Part shown: positions 24,082 through 31,654 of the stretch, in pieces
How the letters are laid out: each line of letters starts with the position of its first letter
How positions within the stretch are numbered: the first letter of the stretch is position 1
Origin: an uncultured Candidatus Saccharibacteria bacterium
Lineage (GTDB): Bacteria > Patescibacteriota > Saccharimonadia > Saccharimonadales > Saccharimonadaceae
Direction: 5' to 3'
DNA: 31,654 nucleotides
NCBI GenBank assembly: GCA_938017655.1
Contig: CALIJO010000021.1
Span: 1 to 31,654, forward strand
Translations under genes and position numbers: made by a program
The notes under the pieces: generated by a model
Told to the model about the DNA's origin: nothing
The model's database searches: none
The model's input: only the letters and a program-made list of their open reading frames with translations

Positions 24082-26462
24082 CAAAGTTCTCCGAGATTCT
24101 GCCCCGCCGTCACTTCCACTTTAAGTTTAATCTTTAATTCTGGTGCCACCCCTTCCATCTCTTTTTGTAAAATTTTTTTCACTGCCTCTTCGTCCGCCTG
24201 ATCGCATTCCACCACCAAAGAATCGTGAATTTGCAGTACCAATTTCGCCCCCTCCGGCAACTTCTGATCCATCGCGATCATCGCCCGCTTCATCAAATCC
24301 GCCTCGGTCCCCTGAATCGGCATATTCTGTGCCGCCCGTTCTGCTGCATTACGAATAATAAAATTCGAAGATTTCACATCTGGCGTCGGGCGTTTACGGC
24401 CATAAAAAGTCCTCACTTCACCTGTTTCTCGCGCCTCTTCCAGCGTGTGGTTCAAATACGCGTAAATCTTCTGACGCACCTTAAAATATTCATCAATAAA
24501 TCGCTTCGCTTCGAAGAAATTCATCTCCGTCGCATCGCTCAGTCCCTTCGGGCTCATGCCGTACATAATACCAAAATTAATCACCTTCGCCACTCGACGT
24601 TGCAGCTTCGTCACCTCTTCCATCGGAATCTGATAAACCTCCGCCGCCGTCTTCGTATGAATATCCACATCATGGTTGAAATCTGAGACCAAAGCTTCGT
24701 CTCCCGCGAGCACCGCCGCGAGCCTCAATTCAAACTGTGAGTAATCTGCCGAAACCAAAATCTTCCCCTCTGGCGCCACGAATCCCCGGCGAATACGCTT
24801 CCCCTCCTCACTGCGCACCGGAATATTCTGCAAATTCGGATTCAAACTCGAAAGTCTCCCCGTCGCCGTTACATTCTGCGTAAACGTCGAATGAATGCGT
24901 CCATCTGCCGCCACCTGTTCAATCAGCGGTGCGATATAGGTTGATAATAATTTCATCGTTTCTCGGTAACGAATAATTTCCGCGACTACCGGATGCTCAT
25001 CTTTGAGCTTCTCCAGCTCTTTCGCCCCTGTCGAATAACCTCGCGAAGTCTTTTTAATGCCTTTTACCGGCAAACCAAGTTTTTCGAACAAAATTTGTGA
25101 CATTTGCAATGGCGAATTTACATTAAATTGTCCACCCGAAAGCTCATAAATTTTTTGTTCAATTTCTGCCACTTTCCTCTCAAATTCCGTCTTCAAACCC
25201 TCGAAATATTCTCGGTCTAACAAAATCCCCGCCGCTTCCATCTTGTACAAAATCGGCACTACCGGCATATCGAAATCCGTAAAAATTGTGTTCAATTTTT
25301 CGTCTTTCGAAAAAGCCAAATATTGTTCACTAAATTTGTTCAATGTCGCTTCCGAATACGTTCCATCCAGCACCTCTTCCATCGTACCAACCCCCTCCAC
25401 CCCTGTACGACGCAATGGATTTAACAGAAAATCTGCTTGATCCAAATCCCAAAGCCTCTTCGCCTGAAAAACCCGCTCACGAAATTCCGCATTTTCATGC
25501 ATCAAGTCCTTAATGTTACTCGCGACTAGCATCCCCTCCGGAATTTCCACTCGAGGTGTCTCTTCCACTTCTGCCTCGACATCTATGTCCGAAAAACCAT
25601 TCTCAATTTTAAGCTTCTTCAGTAGATTATTAAATTCTAAACGCTTAAAGACCTCTGAAATTCGAGAAAAATCTAGCTTCAAAGCCGGAACATCCGAAAG
25701 CTTCACCGGTGCATCTGTCATAATTTTCGCGAGCTTAAGAGACATCTCGGCCGACTCGCGTCCTGCCATCAATTTTTTCTGGACCGCGCCCGAAATTTCC
25801 TCGATATGATTATAAATCCCCTCCAGGCTACCATATTCATTGAGTAGCTTCACTGCGGTTTTTTCGCCAATCCCTGGTACTCCAGGAATATTGTCCGAAT
25901 TATCCCCCTTCAGTGCCTTAAGATCCAAAAATTGCGATTTTAAAATCCCATATTTTTCTTCAATCGCTGGAATATCCATCTCCTCGAGATCCGAAAAACC
26001 CCGCAAAATCCGATACATCTTGGTGTTTTCATCCACGATTTGCAACATATCAAGGTCCGAAGACACAATATAAGTCATATAATCCCCCGCCTCATCCGCT
26101 TGCCGCGCTAAAGTACCGATAATATCATCCGCCTCATATTCATCCACCTCCATAAAACCCCATGAAAGCGCCGAAATCAGTTCCCGAAGCAAAGGAATCT
26201 GTACATAAAAATCCTCTGGCGGCCTTACTCGCCCCGCCTTGTAATCCTTAAAAATCGCGAGCCTTTTCGCCGTCGAAGTTCGCGCCTTATCCCACGCCAC
26301 CACCACCTGGTCCGGCTGAATATTGCGCACGATTTCCATCGCAATCACCGCAAAGCCATATACTCCCGAAGTCGGCTCCCCCTTCGAGGTCGCCAAATTC
26401 CCCATCGCGTAGTAACCACGATAAAAAACGCTTTTTCCATCAATGATTACTAATTTTTTCAT
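24081..26462 (-). CDS. polA: DNA polymerase I with reduced proofreading region
   Basis: Pol I fills gaps and removes RNA primers. The N-terminal 5' nuclease (1-290) has the acidic metal-site residues (IDGKS, VDEYEADD, SSDLDMLQ, KGDNSDNIPGVPGIGEKTA). The polymerase domain (about 400-793) shows motif A SADYSQFELR (D573), motif B RRVAKVINFGIMYG (K626, Y634) and motif C QIHDSLV (D747). Between them only about 110 residues replace the about 200-residue 3'-5' exonuclease, and no DEDD motif is visible, so proofreading is probably absent; total length is 793 against 928 in E. coli. It overlaps the upstream kinase gene (TAATG) and the downstream RhuM-like gene (TGATG) by one base each. Confidence 0.96.
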   Translation of the reverse strand: MKKLVIIDGKSVFYRGYYAMGNLATSKGEPTSGVYGFAVIAMEIVRNIQPDQVVVAWDKARTSTAKRLAIFKDYKAGRVRPPEDFYVQIPLLRELISALSWGFMEVDEYEADDIIGTLARQADEAGDYMTYIVSSDLDMLQIVDENTKMYRILRGFSDLEEMDIPAIEEKYGILKSQFLDLKALKGDNSDNIPGVPGIGEKTAVKLLNEYGSLEGIYNHIEEISGAVQKKLMAGRESAEMSLKLAKIMTDAPVKLSDVPALKLDFSRISEVFKRLEFNNLLKKLKIENGFSDIDVEAEVEETPRVEIPEGMLVASNIKDLMHENAEFRERVFQAKRLWDLDQADFLLNPLRRTGVEGVGTMEEVLDGTYSEATLNKFSEQYLAFSKDEKLNTIFTDFDMPVVPILYKMEAAGILLDREYFEGLKTEFERKVAEIEQKIYELSGGQFNVNSPLQMSQILFEKLGLPVKGIKKTSRGYSTGAKELEKLKDEHPVVAEIIRYRETMKLLSTYIAPLIEQVAADGRIHSTFTQNVTATGRLSSLNPNLQNIPVRSEEGKRIRRGFVAPEGKILVSADYSQFELRLAAVLAGDEALVSDFNHDVDIHTKTAAEVYQIPMEEVTKLQRRVAKVINFGIMYGMSPKGLSDATEMNFFEAKRFIDEYFKVRQKIYAYLNHTLEEARETGEVRTFYGRKRPTPDVKSSNFIIRNAAERAAQNMPIQGTEADLMKRAMIAMDQKLPEGAKLVLQIHDSLVVECDQADEEAVKKILQKEMEGVAPELKIKLKVEVTAGQNLGEL

Positions 26463-27037
26463 TAAAATTCCATCCTCGTTAAAATTTCTGCCATTTTTTC
26501 GTTCATTTCCGCCACACTGCCGTCATTCAAAATATAATAATCCGCCATCGCAATCGGCCCACCTTTTTCAATATTTTCCACTTCCGTATAATCTCGTTCC
26601 TGAATTTCCTTCAAAGTGAACGGTCGCTCCTCACGCTTCCCTACTCGAAAATGCCTCAGCGCTTTCGGCACTACAATCGCCACCACCGTTAAAAGTCCCG
26701 GATACTTGCTCTTGAGTTCCTTATATTCCGTCCAGGAATATAGCCCATCCAGTACAATTCGCTTCTGCCCCGAAGCAATCAAATTATCGATCTCTCCCAT
26801 CACCTGACGCACCACCCAATCTTTCCCCTCAGTTTCACGAATCATCTCTCGAAATTGACGCTCACTCGACCCGTCCGCCGTACGCTGAATTCCCCGGCGT
26901 TCCATCTCCTTATAAATCATTCCCCCAAAATAAACTTTCGGTATCCCTTTTTTGGTCAAAAAATCCACCACCACCGATTTACCCGAACCGCTCATCCCCA
27001 CTACCGCTAAAATTTTCACCTCATTTTTTTCGCTCAT
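26462..27037 (-). CDS. P-loop kinase, dephospho-CoA-kinase-like
   Basis: A 191-aa P-loop NTPase with GMSGSGKS (14-21), then YFGGMIYKEMERRGI, a middle DGLYSW (about 98) and a lid-like RxxxRxxRP stretch (GKREERPFTLKEIQERD). It resembles the UPF0200/AAA_18 group, which includes dephospho-CoA kinase-like enzymes that phosphorylate small molecules. The last step of CoA synthesis or a (d)NMP kinase role is possible; the sequence does not decide it. It sits 2 bp after the hypothetical gene and overlaps polA by one base, so it shares their promoter. Confidence 0.7.
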   Translation of the reverse strand: MSEKNEVKILAVVGMSGSGKSVVVDFLTKKGIPKVYFGGMIYKEMERRGIQRTADGSSERQFREMIRETEGKDWVVRQVMGEIDNLIASGQKRIVLDGLYSWTEYKELKSKYPGLLTVVAIVVPKALRHFRVGKREERPFTLKEIQERDYTEVENIEKGGPIAMADYYILNDGSVAEMNEKMAEILTRMEF

Positions 27038-27039
27038 TT

Positions 27040-27777
27040 TTACTCCCAGTTATTAAAAAATTCTACAAATCGCTCTCGCATTTTTGCCTGACTCATATAA
27101 ATCAGCACCGGATTTCCCTCCACGTCCGTCAAAGTCCCCAAACTTTCGCTCGGCACATAAAAAGTCGTGCGATGCTTCGCCGAAAGTCGCATCAAAATCC
27201 GCTCATACCATTTCTCCGTTTGATCATAAATCTCAAAACGCTCGATAAATCTGCAATATTTTTTCTTCGCAAAATCTTTCGGATAAAACACAAAAACTTC
27301 ACCAAATCGCGTCAGATCCGCATCTACTTTCATCAACACCAAGCACTGAATTTCAGTGCTGAATCCCACTATAAGATTGGTATAAATCGCCTCCGTCACA
27401 GTACGGGTCGCGAGCTCCTCATTCGCATCATAAAATTCTCGTGTCTTGGTGTCTTCATCGATATGATAGCCCACCACCAACTGAAATTGTTCCAGCAAAA
27501 GCACCCGCTCCGCCTCCTCACTCACTGGATGCCCTGCCTCATCATGCATCGAGTGCGCCACTCCGTCATAAGACGCCCCGTCCCCCATTTCATCGAACTC
27601 ACCCTTAGTCCCGGCACCACTCTCCAGATTATATTTCTCCAGCCCCGCCATAAAAATTCGCGCCATTTTCAGCTGGTTTTCCGCCACCCATTCTCTATCT
27701 ACTTCTGGCTGACTTTTGGCAAAGAAAAATTCAAAAATCCCCCGACCTTTGTTTGTTTTTACACCTAATTGCACCAT
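27040..27777 (-). CDS. Conserved-looking hypothetical protein
   Basis: A 245-aa soluble protein that I do not recognise, with no signal peptide or membrane segment. It has a mixed alpha/beta pattern with an acidic stretch (about 60-95), a hydrophobic strand IQCLVLMKVDADL and a region FGEVFVFYPKDFAKKKYCRF. The C-terminus is RERFVEFFNNWE. It is the first gene of a four-gene run with the kinase, polA and RhuM-like genes, starting at ATG 27777, 7 bases after an extended -10 (TGATAAGAT). Confidence 0.75.
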   Translation of the reverse strand: MVQLGVKTNKGRGIFEFFFAKSQPEVDREWVAENQLKMARIFMAGLEKYNLESGAGTKGEFDEMGDGASYDGVAHSMHDEAGHPVSEEAERVLLLEQFQLVVGYHIDEDTKTREFYDANEELATRTVTEAIYTNLIVGFSTEIQCLVLMKVDADLTRFGEVFVFYPKDFAKKKYCRFIERFEIYDQTEKWYERILMRLSAKHRTTFYVPSESLGTLTDVEGNPVLIYMSQAKMRERFVEFFNNWE

Positions 27778-27784
27778 TACTTTT

Positions 27785-27793
27785 ATCTTATCA
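27785..27793 (-). promoter_or_regulatory. Extended -10 of the polA operon
   Basis: TGATAAGAT on the minus strand, 7 bases before ATG 27777. It is the same box as before rnpB. Confidence 0.55.
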
Positions 27794-27889
27794 CAGGTTA
27801 AGACGGATGAAAACTCACACCTCTATGATTTTACAAGTGAAGCCGCACTACGCCTCCCGTGATTTCACAGAAGAACCACTCCCACATCA

Positions 27890-29893
27890 TTATGGCTTAC
27901 GCGTAAAGTACCCTTGTACTCCCGGGCGGTCTACTCTGAGCCAAGTTAAATCTACTGCACCTGGAGCCGCCGAAAATGAACCATTACCGCCACGGAGCTT
28001 CATACGATTTTCAAACATTGCTGAAAAATTTATAACTTTAGCAGTATTAAAATCATTATTGACATAAATTGTTTCTAGCTTGTCGTTAAGCTTATCTACG
28101 TCTCGAAGACCAAACAGACCATTCATATCCGTTACCTGTGAGGTATCGAAATTGGAGAGATCAAGAGAGGTGAGGTTAGACATATCAGAAAACATATTTT
28201 CCATATCTGTTACCTTAGAAGTATCGAAGTGGGAAAGATCAAGGGAAGTAATGCTAGACATATTACGAAACATATTGTTCATATCCGTCACCTTAGAGGT
28301 ATCGAAATTAGAGAGATCAAGAGAGGTGAGGTTAGACGTATCACGAAACATAAAGTGCATATCCGTCACTTTCGAAGTATCGAAGTGGGAGAGATTAAGG
28401 GAAGTAAGACTAGCCATACTAGAAAACATACCACTCATATCCGTCACCTGTGAAGTATTGAAGCTAGAAAGATTAAGGGCAGTGAGCTTGCGCATGCCAT
28501 AAAACATGAAGCTCATCTTCGTTGTCTTCGAGGTATCAAAGTTGGAGAGATCAAGTGAAGTAAGGTTAGGTATACCATAAAACATGAAGCCCATATCCGT
28601 CACCTTAGAAGTATTGAAGCTAGAAAGATTAAGAGAGGTAAGATTAGTCATACTAGAAAACATATTGCCCATATTCGTTACCTTCGAGGTGTCAAAGTTG
28701 GAGAGATCAAGAGTGGTGAGATTAGACATACCATAAAACATTAAACCCATATTCGTTACCTTAGAAGTATCGAAGTTGGAGACATTGAGCGTAGTGAGAT
28801 TAGACGTACCATAAAACATATTGTGCATATCCGTTACCTGTGAAGTATTGAAACTAGAAAGATTAAGGGCAGAGAGGTCACGCATACCATGAAACATTAA
28901 ACTCATATCCGTTACCTTAGAGGTATCGAAGTGGGAGACATTGAGCGTGGTGAGATTAGACATACCATAAAACATACCGCCCATATTCGTTACCTCGGAG
29001 GTATCGAAGTTGGAGAGATCTATCTCTAAGATGTTTTTGATTTTTTGTTCATCAGATTTTGAAAAGAACATCTCATTGCTCTTCTTATTTAAATAAACTT
29101 TTTCTGGCTCGGCATAATAATAAGCCGTTTTATCGGTCGGGTCTAACCAAAGTTTAATTTCGCATTCAGACTCATCATCATCAATATTCACCGCATTCAT
29201 AGAAGCAGCTGGCGCAACAGGGCTCTTCTTAAAGTGCTCTATTTTGTTCGTTGCAGTTTCGAGAGATTTTAATTTTGTATTAAAATCAGGGCCCTCTGTC
29301 ATGATGGCTTTTGGCGTATATGGATTTGAAACTACCGAGATAATGAGTTTGTTTTCATAATTACCTGGCTTGAGGCTGCTATTCAATTTCATACCAAGCT
29401 TGATAGTGTGGTTCTCTTCACTAGTAGATTTTTCGGTAGTATGAATAAGATTAGCTGGTGTAGAAAGTGCTGGGATAGGATTAAAATCAGTATTTGTATT
29501 GAAGCTATAGCCCCAGGTATTAGCAGGAAGATTGGAGAGAGAAGATACTGAAGAGATGGAGCTGATTTTTGTAGTAATGGCAGGGTTAGTATTTAATAGA
29601 GCAGTTTCATCAGTCTTAGAGCTAATCGTGGCAGTATAGCCAGTCTTATTAGTAGTTTTCACCTTGAGATTGATTGCATGCTCAGCAGTCTCGGAGCTAG
29701 ATTCGATGGCTTCAGTACCATCAATAACTGCAGTGTTTTCATTAACGGAAGCTGAGAGTGTAGCTTTATAATATTCCGCAAAGGAATTCTGACTAAACGC
29801 AAAATTTAACGTGAGTGATATTAGAACTATAAGAAAGCCAAAAATAGTCTTATCTAAAATAATATTTAAAATATTAAACTTTTCTCTCTTCAT
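27890..29893 (-). CDS. Secreted BspA-like repeat surface protein (first copy)
   Basis: A 667-aa protein. A signal peptide is clear: basic start MKREK, hydrophobic core TIFGFLIVLISLTLNFAF and a likely cut after NSFA (about 40). Residues 40-230 form a Ser/Thr-rich beta domain ending in IMTEGPDFNTKLKSLETATN. From about 295 there are eleven full 26-residue repeats and a partial twelfth of the type LDLSNFDTSKVTDMxxMF, the BspA/DUF285 leucine-rich-like repeat found in host-associated microbes. A C-terminal cap ends in VDRPGVQGYFTRKP. No LPXTG motif or membrane anchor is seen, so attachment must be indirect. Likely role: adhesion to host or partner bacteria (family inference). The 112 bp downstream contain no clear terminator. 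Confidence 0.9.
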   Translation of the reverse strand: MKREKFNILNIILDKTIFGFLIVLISLTLNFAFSQNSFAEYYKATLSASVNENTAVIDGTEAIESSSETAEHAINLKVKTTNKTGYTATISSKTDETALLNTNPAITTKISSISSVSSLSNLPANTWGYSFNTNTDFNPIPALSTPANLIHTTEKSTSEENHTIKLGMKLNSSLKPGNYENKLIISVVSNPYTPKAIMTEGPDFNTKLKSLETATNKIEHFKKSPVAPAASMNAVNIDDDESECEIKLWLDPTDKTAYYYAEPEKVYLNKKSNEMFFSKSDEQKIKNILEIDLSNFDTSEVTNMGGMFYGMSNLTTLNVSHFDTSKVTDMSLMFHGMRDLSALNLSSFNTSQVTDMHNMFYGTSNLTTLNVSNFDTSKVTNMGLMFYGMSNLTTLDLSNFDTSKVTNMGNMFSSMTNLTSLNLSSFNTSKVTDMGFMFYGIPNLTSLDLSNFDTSKTTKMSFMFYGMRKLTALNLSSFNTSQVTDMSGMFSSMASLTSLNLSHFDTSKVTDMHFMFRDTSNLTSLDLSNFDTSKVTDMNNMFRNMSSITSLDLSHFDTSKVTDMENMFSDMSNLTSLDLSNFDTSQVTDMNGLFGLRDVDKLNDKLETIYVNNDFNTAKVINFSAMFENRMKLRGGNGSFSAAPGAVDLTWLRVDRPGVQGYFTRKP

Positions 29894-29902
29894 GATAACC
29901 TT

Positions 29903-29911
29903 ATTTTAGCA
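29903..29911 (-). promoter_or_regulatory. Extended -10 of the first BspA-like gene
   Basis: TGCTAAAAT ends 9 bases before ATG 29893. The stretch before it (GGTTTTTTGAAG, then TTCTTATG) recurs nearly unchanged before the second copy at about 31440-31460. Confidence 0.6.
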
Positions 29912-29957
29912 TAAGAACCTTCAAAAAACCAAGAACATTATTAATTCCCTTTAGTTT

Positions 29958-31428
29958 TTAGGGCTTTCGTGTAAAGTAACCCTGTACCCCCGGTCGATCC
30001 ACGCGAAGCCAGTCTATATCGGCATTGAATGGATTAGCGAGATAAGAGCCATTTCCGCCACGTAGCTTATAGCGGTTTGTAAATATATTTCCAGAACCTG
30101 TAACCTTAGTGGTATTAAAATCATTATTTACATAAATTTTTTCTAGCTTATCCATAAGTTTATCGGTATGATGAAGATAAAACATAAAGCTCATATCCCA
30201 TACCTTGGAGGTATCGAAGTTGGAGAGATCAATGGTAGTGATGTTATGCATGTCAGAAAACATAAACCCCATATCCGTCACATTAGAGGTATCGAAGTTG
30301 GAAAGATTGAGAGTGGTGAGGCTGAACGTACCACGAAACATACCGGCCATATTCGTCACCTGAGAGGTATCGAAATTGGAGAGATTAAGAGTGGTGAGGT
30401 TATGCACGCTCAAAAACATACCTTCCATGTTCGTCACCTTAGAGGTATCGAAGTTGGAAAGATTGAGAGTGGTGAGCTTATCCATGTGAGAAAACATATA
30501 GCTCATATTCGTCACCTTAGAGGTATCGAAGTTGGAAAGATTGAGATCTAAAATATTTTTTATTATTTGCTCATCATATGGTGATTTGAACATCCTACTG
30601 CTATCCTTATTTAGATAAACCTTCTCTGGTTCAGCATAATAATAGGCAGTCTTATCTGTCGGATCTAACCAGAGCTTTATCTCATAATCGGATTCCTCGT
30701 CATCTATATTCACTGCATTCACGGAGGCAGCTGGTGCTATAGTACTCTTCTTAAAATGCTCGATTTTATTTGTGGTGGTTTCGAGAGATTTTAATTTTGT
30801 ATTAAAATCAGGACCCTCTGTCATGATGGCGACATGGTCGTAATTATTAGTTAAAATTGAAAATACCAACTTATTTGTATATCTACCGCTCTCCAGATTA
30901 TCACTTAATTTCATGCCAATTTTTATACTATTTACTTCACTACCATTAGTCTTTCCGGCAGTCTGTACGACATTCATCGGAGAGGTGAGTTTTGGAATTG
31001 GTGAAAAATTAGCACTAGTACCAATCTTCACACCCCAAGTATTGTTAGAAAAATCTCCTAGTAGCTCGGTAGAAGAAATCGAATTGATTTTCGCACCAGT
31101 AGTAGAATCGCTATTCACGAGGGCTGTTTCATCGGTCTCTGAGTTTAAGGTCGCTGTGTAGCCAGTTTTATTATTTGTATTGACTGTAAGATTTAAGGGA
31201 ATTTCTGTGGTTTTATTAGGGCTATTTATCACCTGATTCCCATTGGCTGAAACTGCAGTTTGATCTACCGAAGCGGAAAGCGTCGGCTTAAATAAGGCAA
31301 ATGTATTGGTACTAAAAACTAAATTAAAGAAAGAGATTGAGATCAGAAATAATCCGAAAAGCTTTAATTCTCTATTAAGCCACCCCCCCCGTAGGGTGTA
31401 GCAATTTGTGATTTTTGGCTTTGCACAT
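29958..31428 (-). CDS. BspA-like repeat surface protein, second copy, frame broken at a poly-G tract
   Basis: Closely related to the neighbouring 27890-29893 gene: the same N-terminal beta domain (KPTLSASVDQTAVS), the same MTEGPDFNTKLKSLE element, four full and one partial 26-residue repeats, and the same YFTRKP end. The open frame runs from about 31390 to 29958, but its only internal start (GTG 31232) would skip the signal peptide. An ATG at 31428 behind a matching promoter reads MCKAKNHKLLHPTGG, meets eight G (31383-31390) and stops at 31375 after 17 codons. With seven G it would continue WLNRELKLFGLFLIS and so on, a full signal peptide ending near TFA. As read, the gene is off, or the tract is miscounted. 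Confidence 0.8.
31383..31390 (-). repeat. Poly-G tract (8) in the signal peptide region
   Basis: Eight consecutive G on the coding strand, C on the plus strand, at codons 13-15 of the second BspA-like gene. Loss of one G, or gain of two, joins the start codon to the main frame. It is the longest G/C homopolymer in the window, in an otherwise AT-leaning background. Confidence 0.9.
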
Positions 31429-31529
31429 ATCTATATTACCATAAGAATCTTCAAAAAACCAAAAATAACATCAAACCACTTTTGTTTTTATTAAAAATCA
31501 AAAAATTACAGCCTATTTTTTGATACAAA

Positions 31530-31613
31530 AAAGAATGTCGTCTTACCTTTTTGAGGACATAGGCCTGGGCAAGCGCCCTTGAGCGGTCCGATAAAAGGTA
31601 TGCGACATTCTTT
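31530..31613 (-). ncRNA. Long rod-like RNA hairpin, possible small RNA
   Basis: An 84-base imperfect rod: 11 bp (31530-31540 with 31603-31613), 8 bp (31544-31551 with 31593-31600), GGAC with GTCC (31555-31558 with 31586-31589), then GGGC with GCCC around a tetraloop (31567-31578). On the minus strand it ends in TTCTTTTTTG, as an intrinsic terminator would, and a TATTAT box lies near 31626-31631. The shape recalls small bacterial SRP RNA, but the conserved GGAA loop and AGCAG are not present, so I leave the family open. A second hairpin (ATCAAAAAAT with ATTTTTTGAT, 31497-31524) lies just beyond it. Confidence 0.4.
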
Positions 31614-31624
31614 CCTGCTTACGC

Positions 31625-31630
31625 TATAAT
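31625..31630 (+). promoter_or_regulatory. -10 box of the gene at the right edge
   Basis: TATAAT ends 6 bases before an ATG at 31637, the same leaderless spacing as several genes in this window. Confidence 0.5.
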
Positions 31631-31636
31631 ATATTT

Positions 31637-31654
31637 ATGAACGAAAACTCCACC
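31637..31654 (+). CDS. Start of a plus-strand gene cut by the window edge
   Basis: Only MNENST is visible. It is called because an ATG follows a TATAAT box at the leaderless distance seen elsewhere. No function can be given. Confidence 0.3.

Noticed and set aside
28080..28502. Long plus-strand frames opposite the BspA repeats (also 30168-30551)
   Set aside because: They mirror the 78-bp repeat on the other strand. Their periodicity is inherited from the real gene, and they have no start signals.
27890..31428. 78-bp periodic repeats considered as a CRISPR array
   Set aside because: The repeats translate into a continuous 26-residue protein motif, with no unique spacers and no cas genes.
31530..31613. 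Definite SRP RNA call
   Set aside because: The fold is similar but the conserved GGAA-type loop and AGCAG strand are missing, so it is left as an unassigned hairpin.
1..31654. TGA recoding as in Gracilibacteria/Absconditabacteria
   Set aside because: polA ends in TGA exactly at its conserved length, overlapping the next ATG, and other genes show no internal TGA.

Overview
The window looks like a piece of a Candidatus Saccharibacteria (TM7, Patescibacteria/CPR) genome. Support: very dense gene packing, a shortened protein set (ThrRS without its TGS domain, DNA polymerase I with only a remnant proofreading domain, short MiaA), a large VirD4/TraG-like ATPase of the type common in CPR genomes, YifB/ComM, and BspA-like repeat surface proteins typical of host-associated Saccharibacteria. 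TGA is a normal stop here (polA ends in TGA), which argues against Gracilibacteria and Absconditabacteria, where TGA encodes glycine. The assignment is inferred from content; no 16S rRNA gene is present.

Layout. 1-241: a pair of operator-like repeats and the gyrase terminator. 242-4875: gyrB-gyrA operon on the minus strand behind a clear promoter. 5157-9575: minus-strand cluster with a TraG/VirD4-like ATPase, a repeat-rich hypothetical protein and a small membrane protein. 9595-11381: a long RNA-rich stretch holding a highly structured transcript of unknown family, a small promoter-to-terminator RNA gene, and tmRNA (ssrA). 11382-14356: plus-strand comM, then infC-rpmI-rplT-rpmB, with infC apparently starting at AUU. 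14404-14809: RNase P RNA (rnpB), sharing a bidirectional terminator with rpmB. 14938-18793: minus-strand Nudix-like/RNase H fusion, an unassigned structured small RNA (about 15861-15991), an M50 protease, a metallo-beta-lactamase-fold relic, a winged-helix protein and miaA. 18866-20803: thrS divergent from tRNA-Val(UAC). 20920-27777: a membrane glycosyltransferase, a small membrane protein, and a tightly coupled four-gene run (hypothetical, P-loop kinase, polA, RhuM/Fic-like). 27890-31428: two related secreted BspA-like repeat proteins. 31530-31654: a long RNA hairpin and the start of a plus-strand gene running off the window.

Most notable signals. (1) The second BspA-like gene has its signal-peptide start cut off from the body of the gene by an 8-G homopolymer. 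One G fewer restores a full secreted protein, which suggests a phase-variable surface protein or a homopolymer sequencing error. (2) Three apparent orphan RNA genes have promoters and strong folds that I cannot assign. (3) Many genes place an extended -10 box only 6-9 bases before the ATG, implying leaderless mRNAs. (4) A 15-base motif is repeated in tandem, 20-21 bp apart, upstream of comM and again at the left window edge. (5) The tmRNA has an atypical T-loop.

The functional calls for housekeeping genes are secure. Those for small RNAs, operators and phase variation are inferences from sequence alone.
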